This document shows, one piece after another, positions 1 through 6,932 of a stretch of 20,985 nt of DNA. Positions within the stretch are counted from its first letter, which is position 1, and the number at the start of each line of letters is the position of its first letter. The DNA is taken from assembly GCA_029946045.1 (NCBI GenBank), contig JAQSDS010000390.1, positions 1 through 20,985 on the forward strand, in the 5' to 3' direction. Below the pieces are notes generated by a model. The model was not told the origin of the DNA. It saw only the letters and a list, made by a program, of their open reading frames with translations, and searched no databases. A program made the translations under genes and the position numbers. This DNA is from Rhodoferax sp. (lineage in GTDB: Bacteria; Pseudomonadota; Gammaproteobacteria; Burkholderiales; Burkholderiaceae_C).

Positions 1-633
1 AAGTCCACCTTGCCGCTGCTGCTCGAGGGCTTGTGGGTCACCATTCTTCTGGGACTGGTGAGCATTTTGGCGGGTTTTGTGTCAGGCTTGTGCCTGGCCT
101 TGATTCGGGTTTATGGTGCCCCCTTTTTGCAGGCGATCACACGTATCTATATCGATGTTTTTCGCTCGATTCCGTTGCTGGTCTTGCTGGTGCTGGTGTA
201 CTACGCACTGCCTTTTGTCGGCATTCGCATGTCGTCGTTTGCTTCTGCTGCGACGGCCATCACGCTGGTGTCTTGTGCCTACACCGCAGAGATTTTCAGA
301 GCCGGCCTGGAGGCCATTCCCAAAGGTCAGTTTGAGGCAGCTGATGCCATTGGGTTGAGTTTTTTTAACAGCATGCGTGACGTTATCTTGCCGCAGGCTA
401 TGCGCATCGTTATTCCCCCTTTGACCAGCAATTGCATCAATGTTTTAAAAGACACGGCGCTCGCTTCGGTGGTGGCCATGCCGGACCTCCTCAAACAAGC
501 CACGCAGGCCCAGGCCCTGGCCGCGAACCCAACGCCCCTGATCGGCGCGGCGGTGCTGTACCTGCTGTTGCTGCTGCCATTGGTTCGTTTGGTCGGGTAT
601 TTTGAAACCCAACACCGTCAAGCGACGCGTTAA
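1..633 (+). CDS. Polar amino acid-type ABC transporter permease (5' end outside window)
   Basis: Inner-membrane subunit of a PAAT (His/Gln/Glu-type) ABC importer. The reading frame is open from base 1 (Lys-Ser-Thr-Leu...), so the gene starts upstream; the TTG at base 10 is probably internal. About 210 residues are visible. Several hydrophobic helices are seen, and the cytoplasmic EAA loop that contacts the ATPase follows the run [20 protein letters not shown] and continues through IGLSFF to [12 protein letters not shown]. This is typical of the HisM/GlnP family. The stop lies 10 bp before the ATG of the cognate ATPase, so the two are co-transcribed. A binding protein would be expected upstream, outside the window. 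The substrate cannot be read from this subunit. The enzymes downstream suggest a ureide, hydantoin or amino-acid-like compound, which is inference from context. Confidence 0.9.
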   Translation, partial: KSTLPLLLEGLWVTILLGLVSILAGFVSGLCLALIRVYGAPFLQAITRIYIDVFRSIPLLVLLVLVYYALPFVGIRMSSFASAATAITLVSCAYTAEIFRAGLEAIPKGQFEAADAIGLSFFNSMRDVILPQAMRIVIPPLTSNCINVLKDTALASVVAMPDLLKQATQAQALAANPTPLIGAAVLYLLLLLPLVRLVGYFETQHRQATR

Positions 634-643
634 GAGCAGCCCC

Positions 644-1378
644 ATGAGTGCCTTGATCTGTATTCGCAAACTGTGCAAGTCTTACGGCGAGACGGAAGTC
701 CTGCATGGCATTGACCTGGACATTGCCGCAGGCGAGGTCGTGGTGGTGATCGGGCCGTCGGGCTCTGGCAAATCGACGCTGATTCGCTGCATCAACCTGT
801 TGGAGGAATACCAAAAGGGTGACATCACGGTCGATGGTGACAAAGTGATACGGGGCCGTGGTCTGACCAAGGTACGGGCTGAAGTCGGCATGGTGTTTCA
901 GAGTTTCAATCTCTTTCCTCACCTCACGGCGCTGGCCAATGTGGCCTTGGGACCCTTGCGGGTCAGGCGCATGGCCCGGCGTGAGGCCAATGAGCGCGCC
1001 TTTGCCCTGCTTGAAAAAGTGGGCCTGGCGGAGCATGCTGGAAAGCTGCCAGGGCAGCTTTCCGGTGGCCAGCAGCAGCGGGTTGCCATTGCTCGGGCCT
1101 TGGCCATGGAGCCCAAGGTGCTGCTGTTTGATGAGCCCACGTCGGCACTCGACCCTGAAATGGTGGGCGAGGTCCTTGACGTCATGCAAAACCTGGCCCG
1201 CACCGGCGTCACCATGGTGATCGTGACGCATGAAATGGGTTTTGCGCGCCGGGTAGCCGATCGCGTCATTTTTATGGAAGCGGGTCGCCTGGTCGAGCAA
1301 GGTGCGCCTGAGCAGTTTTTTGGCGCGCCTCGCGAACCACGGACCCAGGCATTTTTGAATGCCATTCTTCAACATTAA
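644..1378 (+). CDS. Polar amino acid-type ABC transporter ATP-binding protein
   Basis: Cytoplasmic ATPase of the GlnQ/HisP family, 244 residues, the usual length. Walker [10 protein letters not shown] is at residues 37-45, the Q-loop at VFQSFN (84-89), the signature LSGGQQQR at 139-146, Walker B with DEPTSALD ending near 170, and the H-loop THEM at 195-198. I chose ATG 644 because homologues begin directly before the first beta strand ([10 protein letters not shown]). An upstream in-frame start at 602 would overlap the permease by 32 bp and add 14 unlikely residues. It pairs with the permease immediately upstream and is followed 9 bp later by the PLP enzyme, so transport and catabolism share one transcript. 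All catalytic motifs are intact. Confidence 0.93.
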   Translation: MSALICIRKLCKSYGETEVLHGIDLDIAAGEVVVVIGPSGSGKSTLIRCINLLEEYQKGDITVDGDKVIRGRGLTKVRAEVGMVFQSFNLFPHLTALANVALGPLRVRRMARREANERAFALLEKVGLAEHAGKLPGQLSGGQQQRVAIARALAMEPKVLLFDEPTSALDPEMVGEVLDVMQNLARTGVTMVIVTHEMGFARRVADRVIFMEAGRLVEQGAPEQFFGAPREPRTQAFLNAILQH

Positions 1379-1387
1379 GAGGCCACC

Positions 1388-2629
1388 ATGTCCCACGCTC
1401 CGAGTCCCTTGAATCTGTCTCATGTGCGCGCCGAGTTTCCGGCTTTGCAGCAAGATTGCGTGTTTCTTGACAACGCCGGCGGCTCTCAGGTGCTGCGCCG
1501 TGTTGCTGATCGGGTACGCGACTACCTGCTGACCAGCAGTGTGCAGCTCGGAGCAAGTTATGCCCAGTCCCAGGATGCAGGTGCCAGGGTGCTGGCGGCG
1601 CGGCGGTCTGTTGCACAACTGATCAATGCGCCCATGGACGATGAAGTCGTGATGGGCGGCGCCACGACGTCCCTGATGTTCAATTTGACCTGCGCTATTG
1701 CCCGAGGCATCCAGCCGGGTGATGAGGTCATCGTGACCAATACCGACCATGAGGCCAACATTGGCGGCTGGATGCGGCTCAAGGCTGCGGGCGCCGTGGT
1801 TCGCATCTGGGAGCTCAATCCGCAAACGCTGGAGCTGGAATTGAGCGATCTGGCGGCCATGCTGACTGACAAAGTCAAATGGGTGGCCATGACCCATGCC
1901 TCCAACATTCTGGGTACCATCAATCCGGTGGCGCAGGTGGCCCAGATGGTGCACGCAGCGGGTGCCAGGTTGTGTGTTGATGCCGTGGCGTATGCCCCGC
2001 ACCGTCTGGTCGACGTGCAGGCCAGTGGCGCAGATGTTTATGTGTTCAGTTTCTACAAGGTCTTTGGCCCGCATTACGCGGTGATGTGGATTCAGCGTGA
2101 CTTGCTGCTGAGCTTGCCCAGCCTCAACCACTACTTCATCGGCCCAGAGGTTATTCCTTATAAATTGCAACCGGGCAACGTCAACTACGAACTCTCCTAT
2201 GGTTGCATCGGCATCAGCGAATACCTCGAAGACGTGGGTACCAAATTGGGCGCGACCGGCACGCCCAGACAAAGGATGCAGTGCGCCTTTGACGCTTTTG
2301 AACGGCATGAGGATGACTTGGCAGAGCGCCTTCTGAGTTACCTGCACACCAAGAAGTCGGTACGCATCATCGGCAAGGGGTCAAGCCTTGGCGGTGGGCG
2401 CATGCCAACCATCAGCTTTGTGGTGGCACAGCGCATGTCCGAAGACATCGTGCGCCACATGGATCAATTTGGCATTTGTATCCGGTTTGGTGACTTTTAT
2501 GCCATTCGCCTGATTGAACAACTGGGCTTGCAAGCGCAGGGTGGCGTGGTTCGGGTGTCGATGGCGCACTACAACACCGTTGACGAAATTGACCGATTGA
2601 TCCGTCACCTTGACGAAGTGATGGCCTGA
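1388..2629 (+). CDS. Class V PLP-dependent aminotransferase, cysteine-desulfurase-like but lacking the catalytic Cys
   Basis: Fold-type I PLP enzyme of 413 residues resembling the SufS/NifS branch. PLP features are visible: Asp198 in CVDAVAYAPH (pairs with the pyridine nitrogen), a THASNILGTINP segment near 176, and the Schiff-base Lys224 in SFYKVFGPH. In SufS the catalytic cysteine sits in a loop of the form RTGHHCA. Here the aligned loop is RFGDFYA and the position is Tyr371 (codon 2498-2500). The protein is therefore unlikely to be a cysteine desulfurase and is better described as a class V aminotransferase or lyase of unknown substrate (TIGR01976-like, from memory). It sits 9 bp after the ABC ATPase and 54 bp before the hydantoinase. 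By analogy with ureidoglycine-glyoxylate aminotransferase (PucG/HpxJ, also class V), it may transaminate a ureide intermediate; that is inference. Confidence 0.82.
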   Translation: MSHAPSPLNLSHVRAEFPALQQDCVFLDNAGGSQVLRRVADRVRDYLLTSSVQLGASYAQSQDAGARVLAARRSVAQLINAPMDDEVVMGGATTSLMFNLTCAIARGIQPGDEVIVTNTDHEANIGGWMRLKAAGAVVRIWELNPQTLELELSDLAAMLTDKVKWVAMTHASNILGTINPVAQVAQMVHAAGARLCVDAVAYAPHRLVDVQASGADVYVFSFYKVFGPHYAVMWIQRDLLLSLPSLNHYFIGPEVIPYKLQPGNVNYELSYGCIGISEYLEDVGTKLGATGTPRQRMQCAFDAFERHEDDLAERLLSYLHTKKSVRIIGKGSSLGGGRMPTISFVVAQRMSEDIVRHMDQFGICIRFGDFYAIRLIEQLGLQAQGGVVRVSMAHYNTVDEIDRLIRHLDEVMA

Positions 2630-2683
2630 CAACCCATGGCGTTCGTCCTTCAAACTTGACTTGAACCCATAAGGAAAAGCTTC

Positions 2684-4111
2684 ATGAGCAGCAGCACCGC
2701 CCAGCCCACCTTGATCCGCAACGGTCGCATCATCACCGCTTGTGATGACTACGTGGCTGATGTGTTGATGAGCCATGGGCTGATACATACCATTGGGCAC
2801 AACATCGAGGTGGGTCCGGACGTGGCGGTGGTTGATGCCACCGGTCTGTATGTGCTGCCGGGTGGCGTAGATACCCATGTTCATATGGAAAACGTGATTG
2901 GCCCCACCATCACCTGTGACAGCTTTGCCAGTGGCACACGCGCGGCGGCTTTTGGCGGTACCACCACGGTGGTGGACTTTGCCTTGCAAACAGCGACCGA
3001 CTCCGTGCTGGGGGCCATCGCACGGGCCCAACGCAGTGCCGAGCCACAAGTCTCGGTGGACTACAGTTTTCATGTCATCGTGACACACGTCGATGATCAG
3101 GTGCTCAAGGATGTGCACTATGCCATGCAACACGAGGGGGTCACCAGTTTCAAGATGTTCATGGCTTACCCCGGCGTCATGATGGCCGATGATGCAGCCA
3201 TCTTTCGCATGCTTCGCCAGGTGGGTGCCGAGGGCGGCATGGTCGCCTTGCACGCTGAGAACGGGACCGTCATCGATTTGCTCATCAAAGAGGCTTTGGA
3301 AGCAGGACACACCTCGCCACGCTACCACGCCATGACCCGGCCAGCCATCATGGAAGGTGAAGCCACCCACCGGGGGATTCGGCTGGCTGAACTGGCGCAG
3401 GCGCCCATTTACTTTGTGCATGTGTCAAGCAACGAAGCGCTCAAACATGTGGTGACGGCTCGCGCTGAAGGCATTCCGGTCTTTGCCGAAACATGCCCGC
3501 ATTACCTGCTTTTTGACGACTCTGTTTACAACACAGATGACTTCGAGATTGCCAAGTATGTGATGACGCCACCGTTGCGCAAGCCGGACGATCAAAAACA
3601 CCTGTGGCGTGCGCTGCGTTATGACGATCTGCAGGTGATTGCCACTGACCATTGCCCTTTTTGCATGAAAGAAGGCCACCTCGGCTACCGCATGCAAAAG
3701 ATGCGTGGCAAAGACGACTTTTCTTTGATTCCAAACGGGGCGCCCGGGATCGAAACCAGGATGGTCAGCTTGTTTGATATCGGGGTCATGCAGGGCAAGT
3801 TGTCGCTCAATCGCTTTGTCGAACTCATTGCCACAACGCCAGCCAAGCTGTTTGGCCTGTTTCCAAAAAAAGGAACCATTGCGGTTGGCAGCGATGCCGA
3901 TGTGGTTCTTTTTGACCCCAAGGCAACGCAAACGATCCGCGCCAAAGACCTGCACAGCAACTGCGACTACACCTTGCTCGAAGGGCGGGAACTGCGTGGC
4001 CGTGTAGAAAAAGTCTTTTTGCGGGGCAATTTGATTGTCGATGGCGCGCGCTGGCTGGGGCGCGAAGGCATGGGCAAATTTGTGCCGCGGGGCGAGGTGC
4101 GCGCCTTTTGA
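2684..4111 (+). CDS. hydA: Dihydropyrimidinase / D-hydantoinase family amidohydrolase
   Basis: Cytoplasmic binuclear-metal amidohydrolase, 475 residues (family about 460-490). Family members open cyclic amides such as dihydrouracil, 5-substituted hydantoins or allantoin to N-carbamoyl acids. All metal ligands can be located: His65 and His67 (DTHVHM), the lysine that becomes carboxylated, Lys157 (SFKMFMAYPG), His190 (ALHAENG), His246 (FVHVSS) and Asp322 (ATDHCPF). The Shine-Dalgarno AAGGA at 2671-2675 is well spaced from ATG 2684. The 475-residue length and the SFKMFMAYPG motif favour the dihydropyrimidinase/hydantoinase clade over AllB allantoinase. No N-carbamoyl amidohydrolase or dihydropyrimidine dehydrogenase is adjacent, so a standard pyrimidine reductive pathway is not supported by the window. 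The true ring substrate is unknown. Confidence 0.9.
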   Translation: MSSSTAQPTLIRNGRIITACDDYVADVLMSHGLIHTIGHNIEVGPDVAVVDATGLYVLPGGVDTHVHMENVIGPTITCDSFASGTRAAAFGGTTTVVDFALQTATDSVLGAIARAQRSAEPQVSVDYSFHVIVTHVDDQVLKDVHYAMQHEGVTSFKMFMAYPGVMMADDAAIFRMLRQVGAEGGMVALHAENGTVIDLLIKEALEAGHTSPRYHAMTRPAIMEGEATHRGIRLAELAQAPIYFVHVSSNEALKHVVTARAEGIPVFAETCPHYLLFDDSVYNTDDFEIAKYVMTPPLRKPDDQKHLWRALRYDDLQVIATDHCPFCMKEGHLGYRMQKMRGKDDFSLIPNGAPGIETRMVSLFDIGVMQGKLSLNRFVELIATTPAKLFGLFPKKGTIAVGSDADVVLFDPKATQTIRAKDLHSNCDYTLLEGRELRGRVEKVFLRGNLIVDGARWLGREGMGKFVPRGEVRAF

Positions 4112-4144
4112 TGGCAGACTGCTTTAGGACACAATTCTGGCGCT

Positions 4145-5029
4145 ATGAAGATTGAAAAACCCACCACGCTTGACGGTCTGCGCAAACTCATCAGCCGAGA
4201 AGTTGAGCGCTTGACACCGCGCACGCGCGATGCCGCGCGTTACGCGATTGATCACCCGAATGATGTGGCACTCAACCCGATCGCCAAGGTGGCCGCGTTG
4301 TCAAAAATTCCACCGGCAGCTTTCGTACGCATGGCGCAAGCGCTAGGGTACGACGGCTACGCAGACTTGCAGAGGCTGTTCCGTGAATCTTTACAGCAAG
4401 CCACCCAAGCCACCTACCGCGAGCGCATTCGTCATTTTGGTGGCGAGTTGACACTTGAAAACCCGAATGATCCAGCCGAGGTGCTGCGTGCTTTTAGTCA
4501 AGCCAATATTGTGTCGCTGGAGCACCTGCAAGCCGACGCACCGGCGCTGCCGTTGAAAGCGGCTATTGAACTCATCCAGCAGGCACGCATGGTGCACGTG
4601 CTTGGCCTGCGGCGGTCGTTCGCAGTGGCTGCTTATTTGGCCTATGCGCTGAATCGGGTGGGGCAGCCGGCGACCCTGATGACGGGCCTGGGTGGCACGA
4701 TTTTGGAGCAAGCTGGCACCGTCAGCGCACACGATCTGCTCATTGCCATCAGCTTTCCACCTTACGCCGCCGATACCCTGCAAGCCTGTGATCTGGTGCT
4801 TAAAAGCGGTGCCAAAAGGCTGGCCATCACCAATGCCTGCATGAGCCCGATTGCCAAGCATGCAGACCTGGTGCTTGAGGTGAATGACGCAGAACTGCGT
4901 GGTTTCAGGTCGCTCACCTCCGCCATGTGCCTGGCCCAGACTTTGGCGATGAGCTTGGCTTTCATGAAGCAGCCGGGCCAGGGGGGTGCCGACAGCCTGC
5001 ATGCCGAGTTGAGTGACATTGATTGTTGA
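4145..5029 (+). CDS. RpiR/MurR family transcriptional regulator (HTH + SIS)
   Basis: Predicted DNA-binding regulator of 294 residues. An N-terminal HTH_6 domain spans about residues 10-85, with the recognition region NPIAKVAALSKIPPAAFVRM near 44-63 followed by LGYDGYADLQRLFR. A C-terminal SIS domain covers about 130-275 (MVHVLGLRRSFAVAAYLAYA, then ISFPPYAADTLQ and AITNACMSPIAKHAD), which in this family senses a phosphosugar or other small metabolite. It lies inside the catabolic operon, 33 bp after the hydantoinase and immediately before allA, so it probably controls this operon in response to a pathway intermediate. The ligand is unknown; RpiR proteins beside ureide or hydantoin genes need not bind sugars. 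No clear Shine-Dalgarno precedes ATG 4145. A CACAAT hexamer at 4130-4135 could be part of an internal promoter, but support is weak. Confidence 0.9.
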   Translation: MKIEKPTTLDGLRKLISREVERLTPRTRDAARYAIDHPNDVALNPIAKVAALSKIPPAAFVRMAQALGYDGYADLQRLFRESLQQATQATYRERIRHFGGELTLENPNDPAEVLRAFSQANIVSLEHLQADAPALPLKAAIELIQQARMVHVLGLRRSFAVAAYLAYALNRVGQPATLMTGLGGTILEQAGTVSAHDLLIAISFPPYAADTLQACDLVLKSGAKRLAITNACMSPIAKHADLVLEVNDAELRGFRSLTSAMCLAQTLAMSLAFMKQPGQGGADSLHAELSDIDC

Positions 5030-5053
5030 TTGAACTTGCAGACTGGCCTCCTC

Positions 5054-5575
5054 ATGTTGAAAATTGAGCCCCTGTCTGCCAGTGCATTTAGTCCTTTTGG
5101 CGATGTGATCGGGGTCAACGAGGCGCGCCGTCACTTCACCATCAATGCCGGTTACGCCGAGCGTTACCACGACCTGGCGCATATTCAGGTAGCGCGTGGG
5201 GGCGGTTATCCGATCATCAGTATTTTCAGGGCACAGCCACGGCAGTTTCCTTTGACGATGAGTGCACTGGAACGTCACCCTTTGGGCAGTCAGGCGTTTT
5301 TTCCACTCGCGGCCCAGCCTTTTTTGGTGGTGGTTGCGCTCGGTGGGGAAGCACCTGAGCTTTCCAGCATTCGGTGTTTTATGGCCAGCCCGGGTCAGGG
5401 CGTGAACTACGCGCCAGGCATTTGGCACCATGCACTGATCGCCCTAGACACCCCGAGTGATTTTTTGGTCATCGACCGTGGGGGTGCAGACACTGACGCC
5501 AATTGCGACGAGTTTTCTTTGCTCCATTGCCATCTCACGATTCAATACCCTCAACAGGACCCCCATGAACCTTAG
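5054..5575 (+). CDS. allA: Ureidoglycolate lyase (AllA family)
   Basis: Predicted to split ureidoglycolate into glyoxylate and urea, the late step of allantoin breakdown in the cytoplasm. The 173-residue protein (family about 160-175) starts with MLKIEPLSASAFSPFGDVI and carries the family signatures LERHPLGSQAFFPL (72-85), VNYAPGIWHHALIAL (117-131) and the C-terminal LVIDRGG (138-144). ATG 5054 is preferred: the frame could extend to a TTG at 5030 directly after the RpiR stop, but the family begins at the MLKIEPL strand. It follows the regulator by 24 bp and overlaps the next gene by 11 bp, so translation is probably coupled. This is the strongest single indication that the cluster handles a ureide. 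A related ureido-acid substrate is possible. Confidence 0.87.
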   Translation: MLKIEPLSASAFSPFGDVIGVNEARRHFTINAGYAERYHDLAHIQVARGGGYPIISIFRAQPRQFPLTMSALERHPLGSQAFFPLAAQPFLVVVALGGEAPELSSIRCFMASPGQGVNYAPGIWHHALIALDTPSDFLVIDRGGADTDANCDEFSLLHCHLTIQYPQQDPHEP

Positions 5576-6029
5576 CGCGCCACTTACTTCTGCTCAAAAC
5601 AGCAGCCACGCCATTGGTTTGGCAGCCAAGGCCGTCGTCGAAGAATTTCTGCGCATCATCATGATCCCCGACCCTGCAGGGGCTCGGGCGTTTGTGGCAA
5701 CCGGGCTCGAAATTCATTTCACCGGTGATCGGCTGATGCACGACCCCAGCGAATGCAGTGCCTTCAATGCAAGTCGCTACAAGTGGGTGAAGAAGCGATT
5801 CGAGCGCACCGATGTGGCGTCGGGCGCCAACCAAATGGAAGCCATCGTTTACAACACCGGCACCCTTTACGGTGCATGGCCAGATGGCGCGCCGTTCGAG
5901 GGCAATCGCTATGTCGACCGCTATGTGGTTAGCCAAGGCAAGATCATCAAAATGGAAGTCTGGAACGACAGTGCCGAGCGCATGTTGTTGCGGGCTGGCC
6001 TGTGTGCTCCCTGGTTTGCTTCAGTCTGA
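5565..6029 (+). CDS. NTF2/SnoaL-like small protein of unknown role
   Basis: 154-residue protein with the look of the alpha+beta cone (NTF2-like/SnoaL) fold: an N-terminal helix (AAKAVVEEFLRIIMIPDPAG), a central region with RYKWVKKRFERTDV, and C-terminal strands RYVDRYVVSQGKIIKMEVWN. ATG 5565 is chosen because AGGA at 5556-5559 lies 5 bp upstream. A longer open frame to 5457 would bury over 100 bp inside allA. It overlaps the end of allA by 11 bp and is followed after 9 bp by the NodB-fold hydrolase. Family members are isomerases, hydrolases, cyclases or plain binding proteins, so the fold gives no reaction. It does not look like HpxZ/AtzH (DUF3225) of the oxamate pathway. Its place among ureide genes suggests an accessory catalytic or ligand-handling step. 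Confidence 0.8.
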   Translation: MNLSAPLTSAQNSSHAIGLAAKAVVEEFLRIIMIPDPAGARAFVATGLEIHFTGDRLMHDPSECSAFNASRYKWVKKRFERTDVASGANQMEAIVYNTGTLYGAWPDGAPFEGNRYVDRYVVSQGKIIKMEVWNDSAERMLLRAGLCAPWFASV

Positions 6030-6038
6030 GGGCGCACC

Positions 6039-6932
6039 ATGAGCCCTTTTGATCGCTTGCCAGACCCTGGCCGTTTTGCTTACCAGGCCATTCACCAGCG
6101 CCCTGACTATGGTTGGCCAAACGGGGCCCGTTTGGCGGTGTACATCGGCTTCAACCTGGAGCATTTTGCCTTTGGCGAAGGTCTTGGCGCGTGCATCGGC
6201 CCACCTTCACCTCAGCCTGATGTATTGAATCATGCCTGGCGCGAGTACGGTAACCGTGTTGGCGCTTGGCGTTGCCTTGAGTTGTTCAATGAACTTGGCC
6301 TGCCTACCGGGACCATCCTTAACACCGCGCTCTACGACCACTGCCCCGAATTGGTTCAGGCCTTTGCCGACCGTGGCGATGAACTCATTGGCCATGGGCA
6401 CAGCAATTCGGTGCGCCAAAGCACGCTGTCACCCGATCTTGAGCGCGCCTTGCTCGTCGGTTGTCGCGATCGCATTGCGCAGCACAGCGGCACTGCACCC
6501 AGTGGTTGGCTGTCGCCCTGGATCTCAGAGAGCCTGACCACGCCCGATGCCTTGGTGGAGGCCGGCTACCGGTACACCTTGAATTGGTGTCACGACGATC
6601 AGCCGACGCGCATGGCGACGCGCTCGGGTCAAGACCTCTGGGCCATCCCTTACCCCCAGGAGCTCAACGATATTCCCATGGTGATTGCGCGCCAGATGGA
6701 CGGCAAAGACTTTGCCAACATGATCATCGACAACTTCGATGAAATGCGCCAGCAAGCCTTGGCACAACCCCTGGTGATGGGGATTGCGCTGCATCCCTAC
6801 GTTGTCGGCCAGCCCTACCGTTTGCGGCACTTGCGGCGTGCCCTGCAAACCATTGCCAAGGCACGTGACTCGGGTGATATCTGGGTGACCACACCGGGCG
6901 CGATTTTCCGGCACGTGGCGTCCCTGGCGTGA
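6039..6932 (+). CDS. Polysaccharide deacetylase-fold (PuuE allantoinase-like) hydrolase
   Basis: 297-residue NodB-fold protein without signal peptide or membrane segment, so predicted cytoplasmic, unlike true cell-wall deacetylases. The closest functional analogue I know is PuuE, an allantoinase recruited from polysaccharide deacetylases. Landmarks are AVYIGFNLEHFAFGEG (33-48), the GHGHSNS segment (118-124, His119 and His121), a conserved GWLSPWISESLTTPDAL stretch near 156-172, and ALHPYVVGQPYR near 250-261 (His252). The classical NodB first motif TFDDG is absent (here GFNLEH), so the usual Asp metal ligand is missing. GAGGG at 6028-6032 serves as ribosome site for ATG 6039. It likely hydrolyses a small cyclic or linear amide from the same pathway as the hydantoinase. 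Allantoinase activity is plausible but unproven. Confidence 0.83.
   Translation: MSPFDRLPDPGRFAYQAIHQRPDYGWPNGARLAVYIGFNLEHFAFGEGLGACIGPPSPQPDVLNHAWREYGNRVGAWRCLELFNELGLPTGTILNTALYDHCPELVQAFADRGDELIGHGHSNSVRQSTLSPDLERALLVGCRDRIAQHSGTAPSGWLSPWISESLTTPDALVEAGYRYTLNWCHDDQPTRMATRSGQDLWAIPYPQELNDIPMVIARQMDGKDFANMIIDNFDEMRQQALAQPLVMGIALHPYVVGQPYRLRHLRRALQTIAKARDSGDIWVTTPGAIFRHVASLA

Noticed and set aside
491..2347. A 618-codon open frame on the minus strand across the ABC ATPase and PLP enzyme
   Set aside because: It is antisense to two intact, family-matching genes, is rich in His/Gln/Arg with no recognisable domain, and results from GC-rich codon bias.
1388..2629. Calling this gene a cysteine desulfurase for Fe-S assembly
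   Set aside because: The catalytic cysteine is replaced by Tyr371, and no suf or isc genes are adjacent.
2381..3421. Long minus-strand open frame opposite the hydantoinase
   Set aside because: Shadow of a confidently assigned gene with all metal ligands; the antisense protein has no membrane, signal or domain pattern.
2684..4111. A standard reductive pyrimidine degradation operon
   Set aside because: No dihydropyrimidine dehydrogenase or beta-ureidopropionase is present in the window.
4108..4144. An internal sigma-70 promoter upstream of the RpiR gene
   Set aside because: TTGATG and CACAAT are 16 bp apart but each matches its consensus at only four positions, so it was not listed.
4391..5431. 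Long minus-strand open frame opposite the RpiR and allA genes
   Set aside because: Antisense shadow with low-complexity basic composition and no domain; both sense genes are convincing.
5565..6029. HpxZ/AtzH (DUF3225) identity for the NTF2-like gene
   Set aside because: The sequence does not resemble the HpxZ type as I know it; only the general fold is shared.
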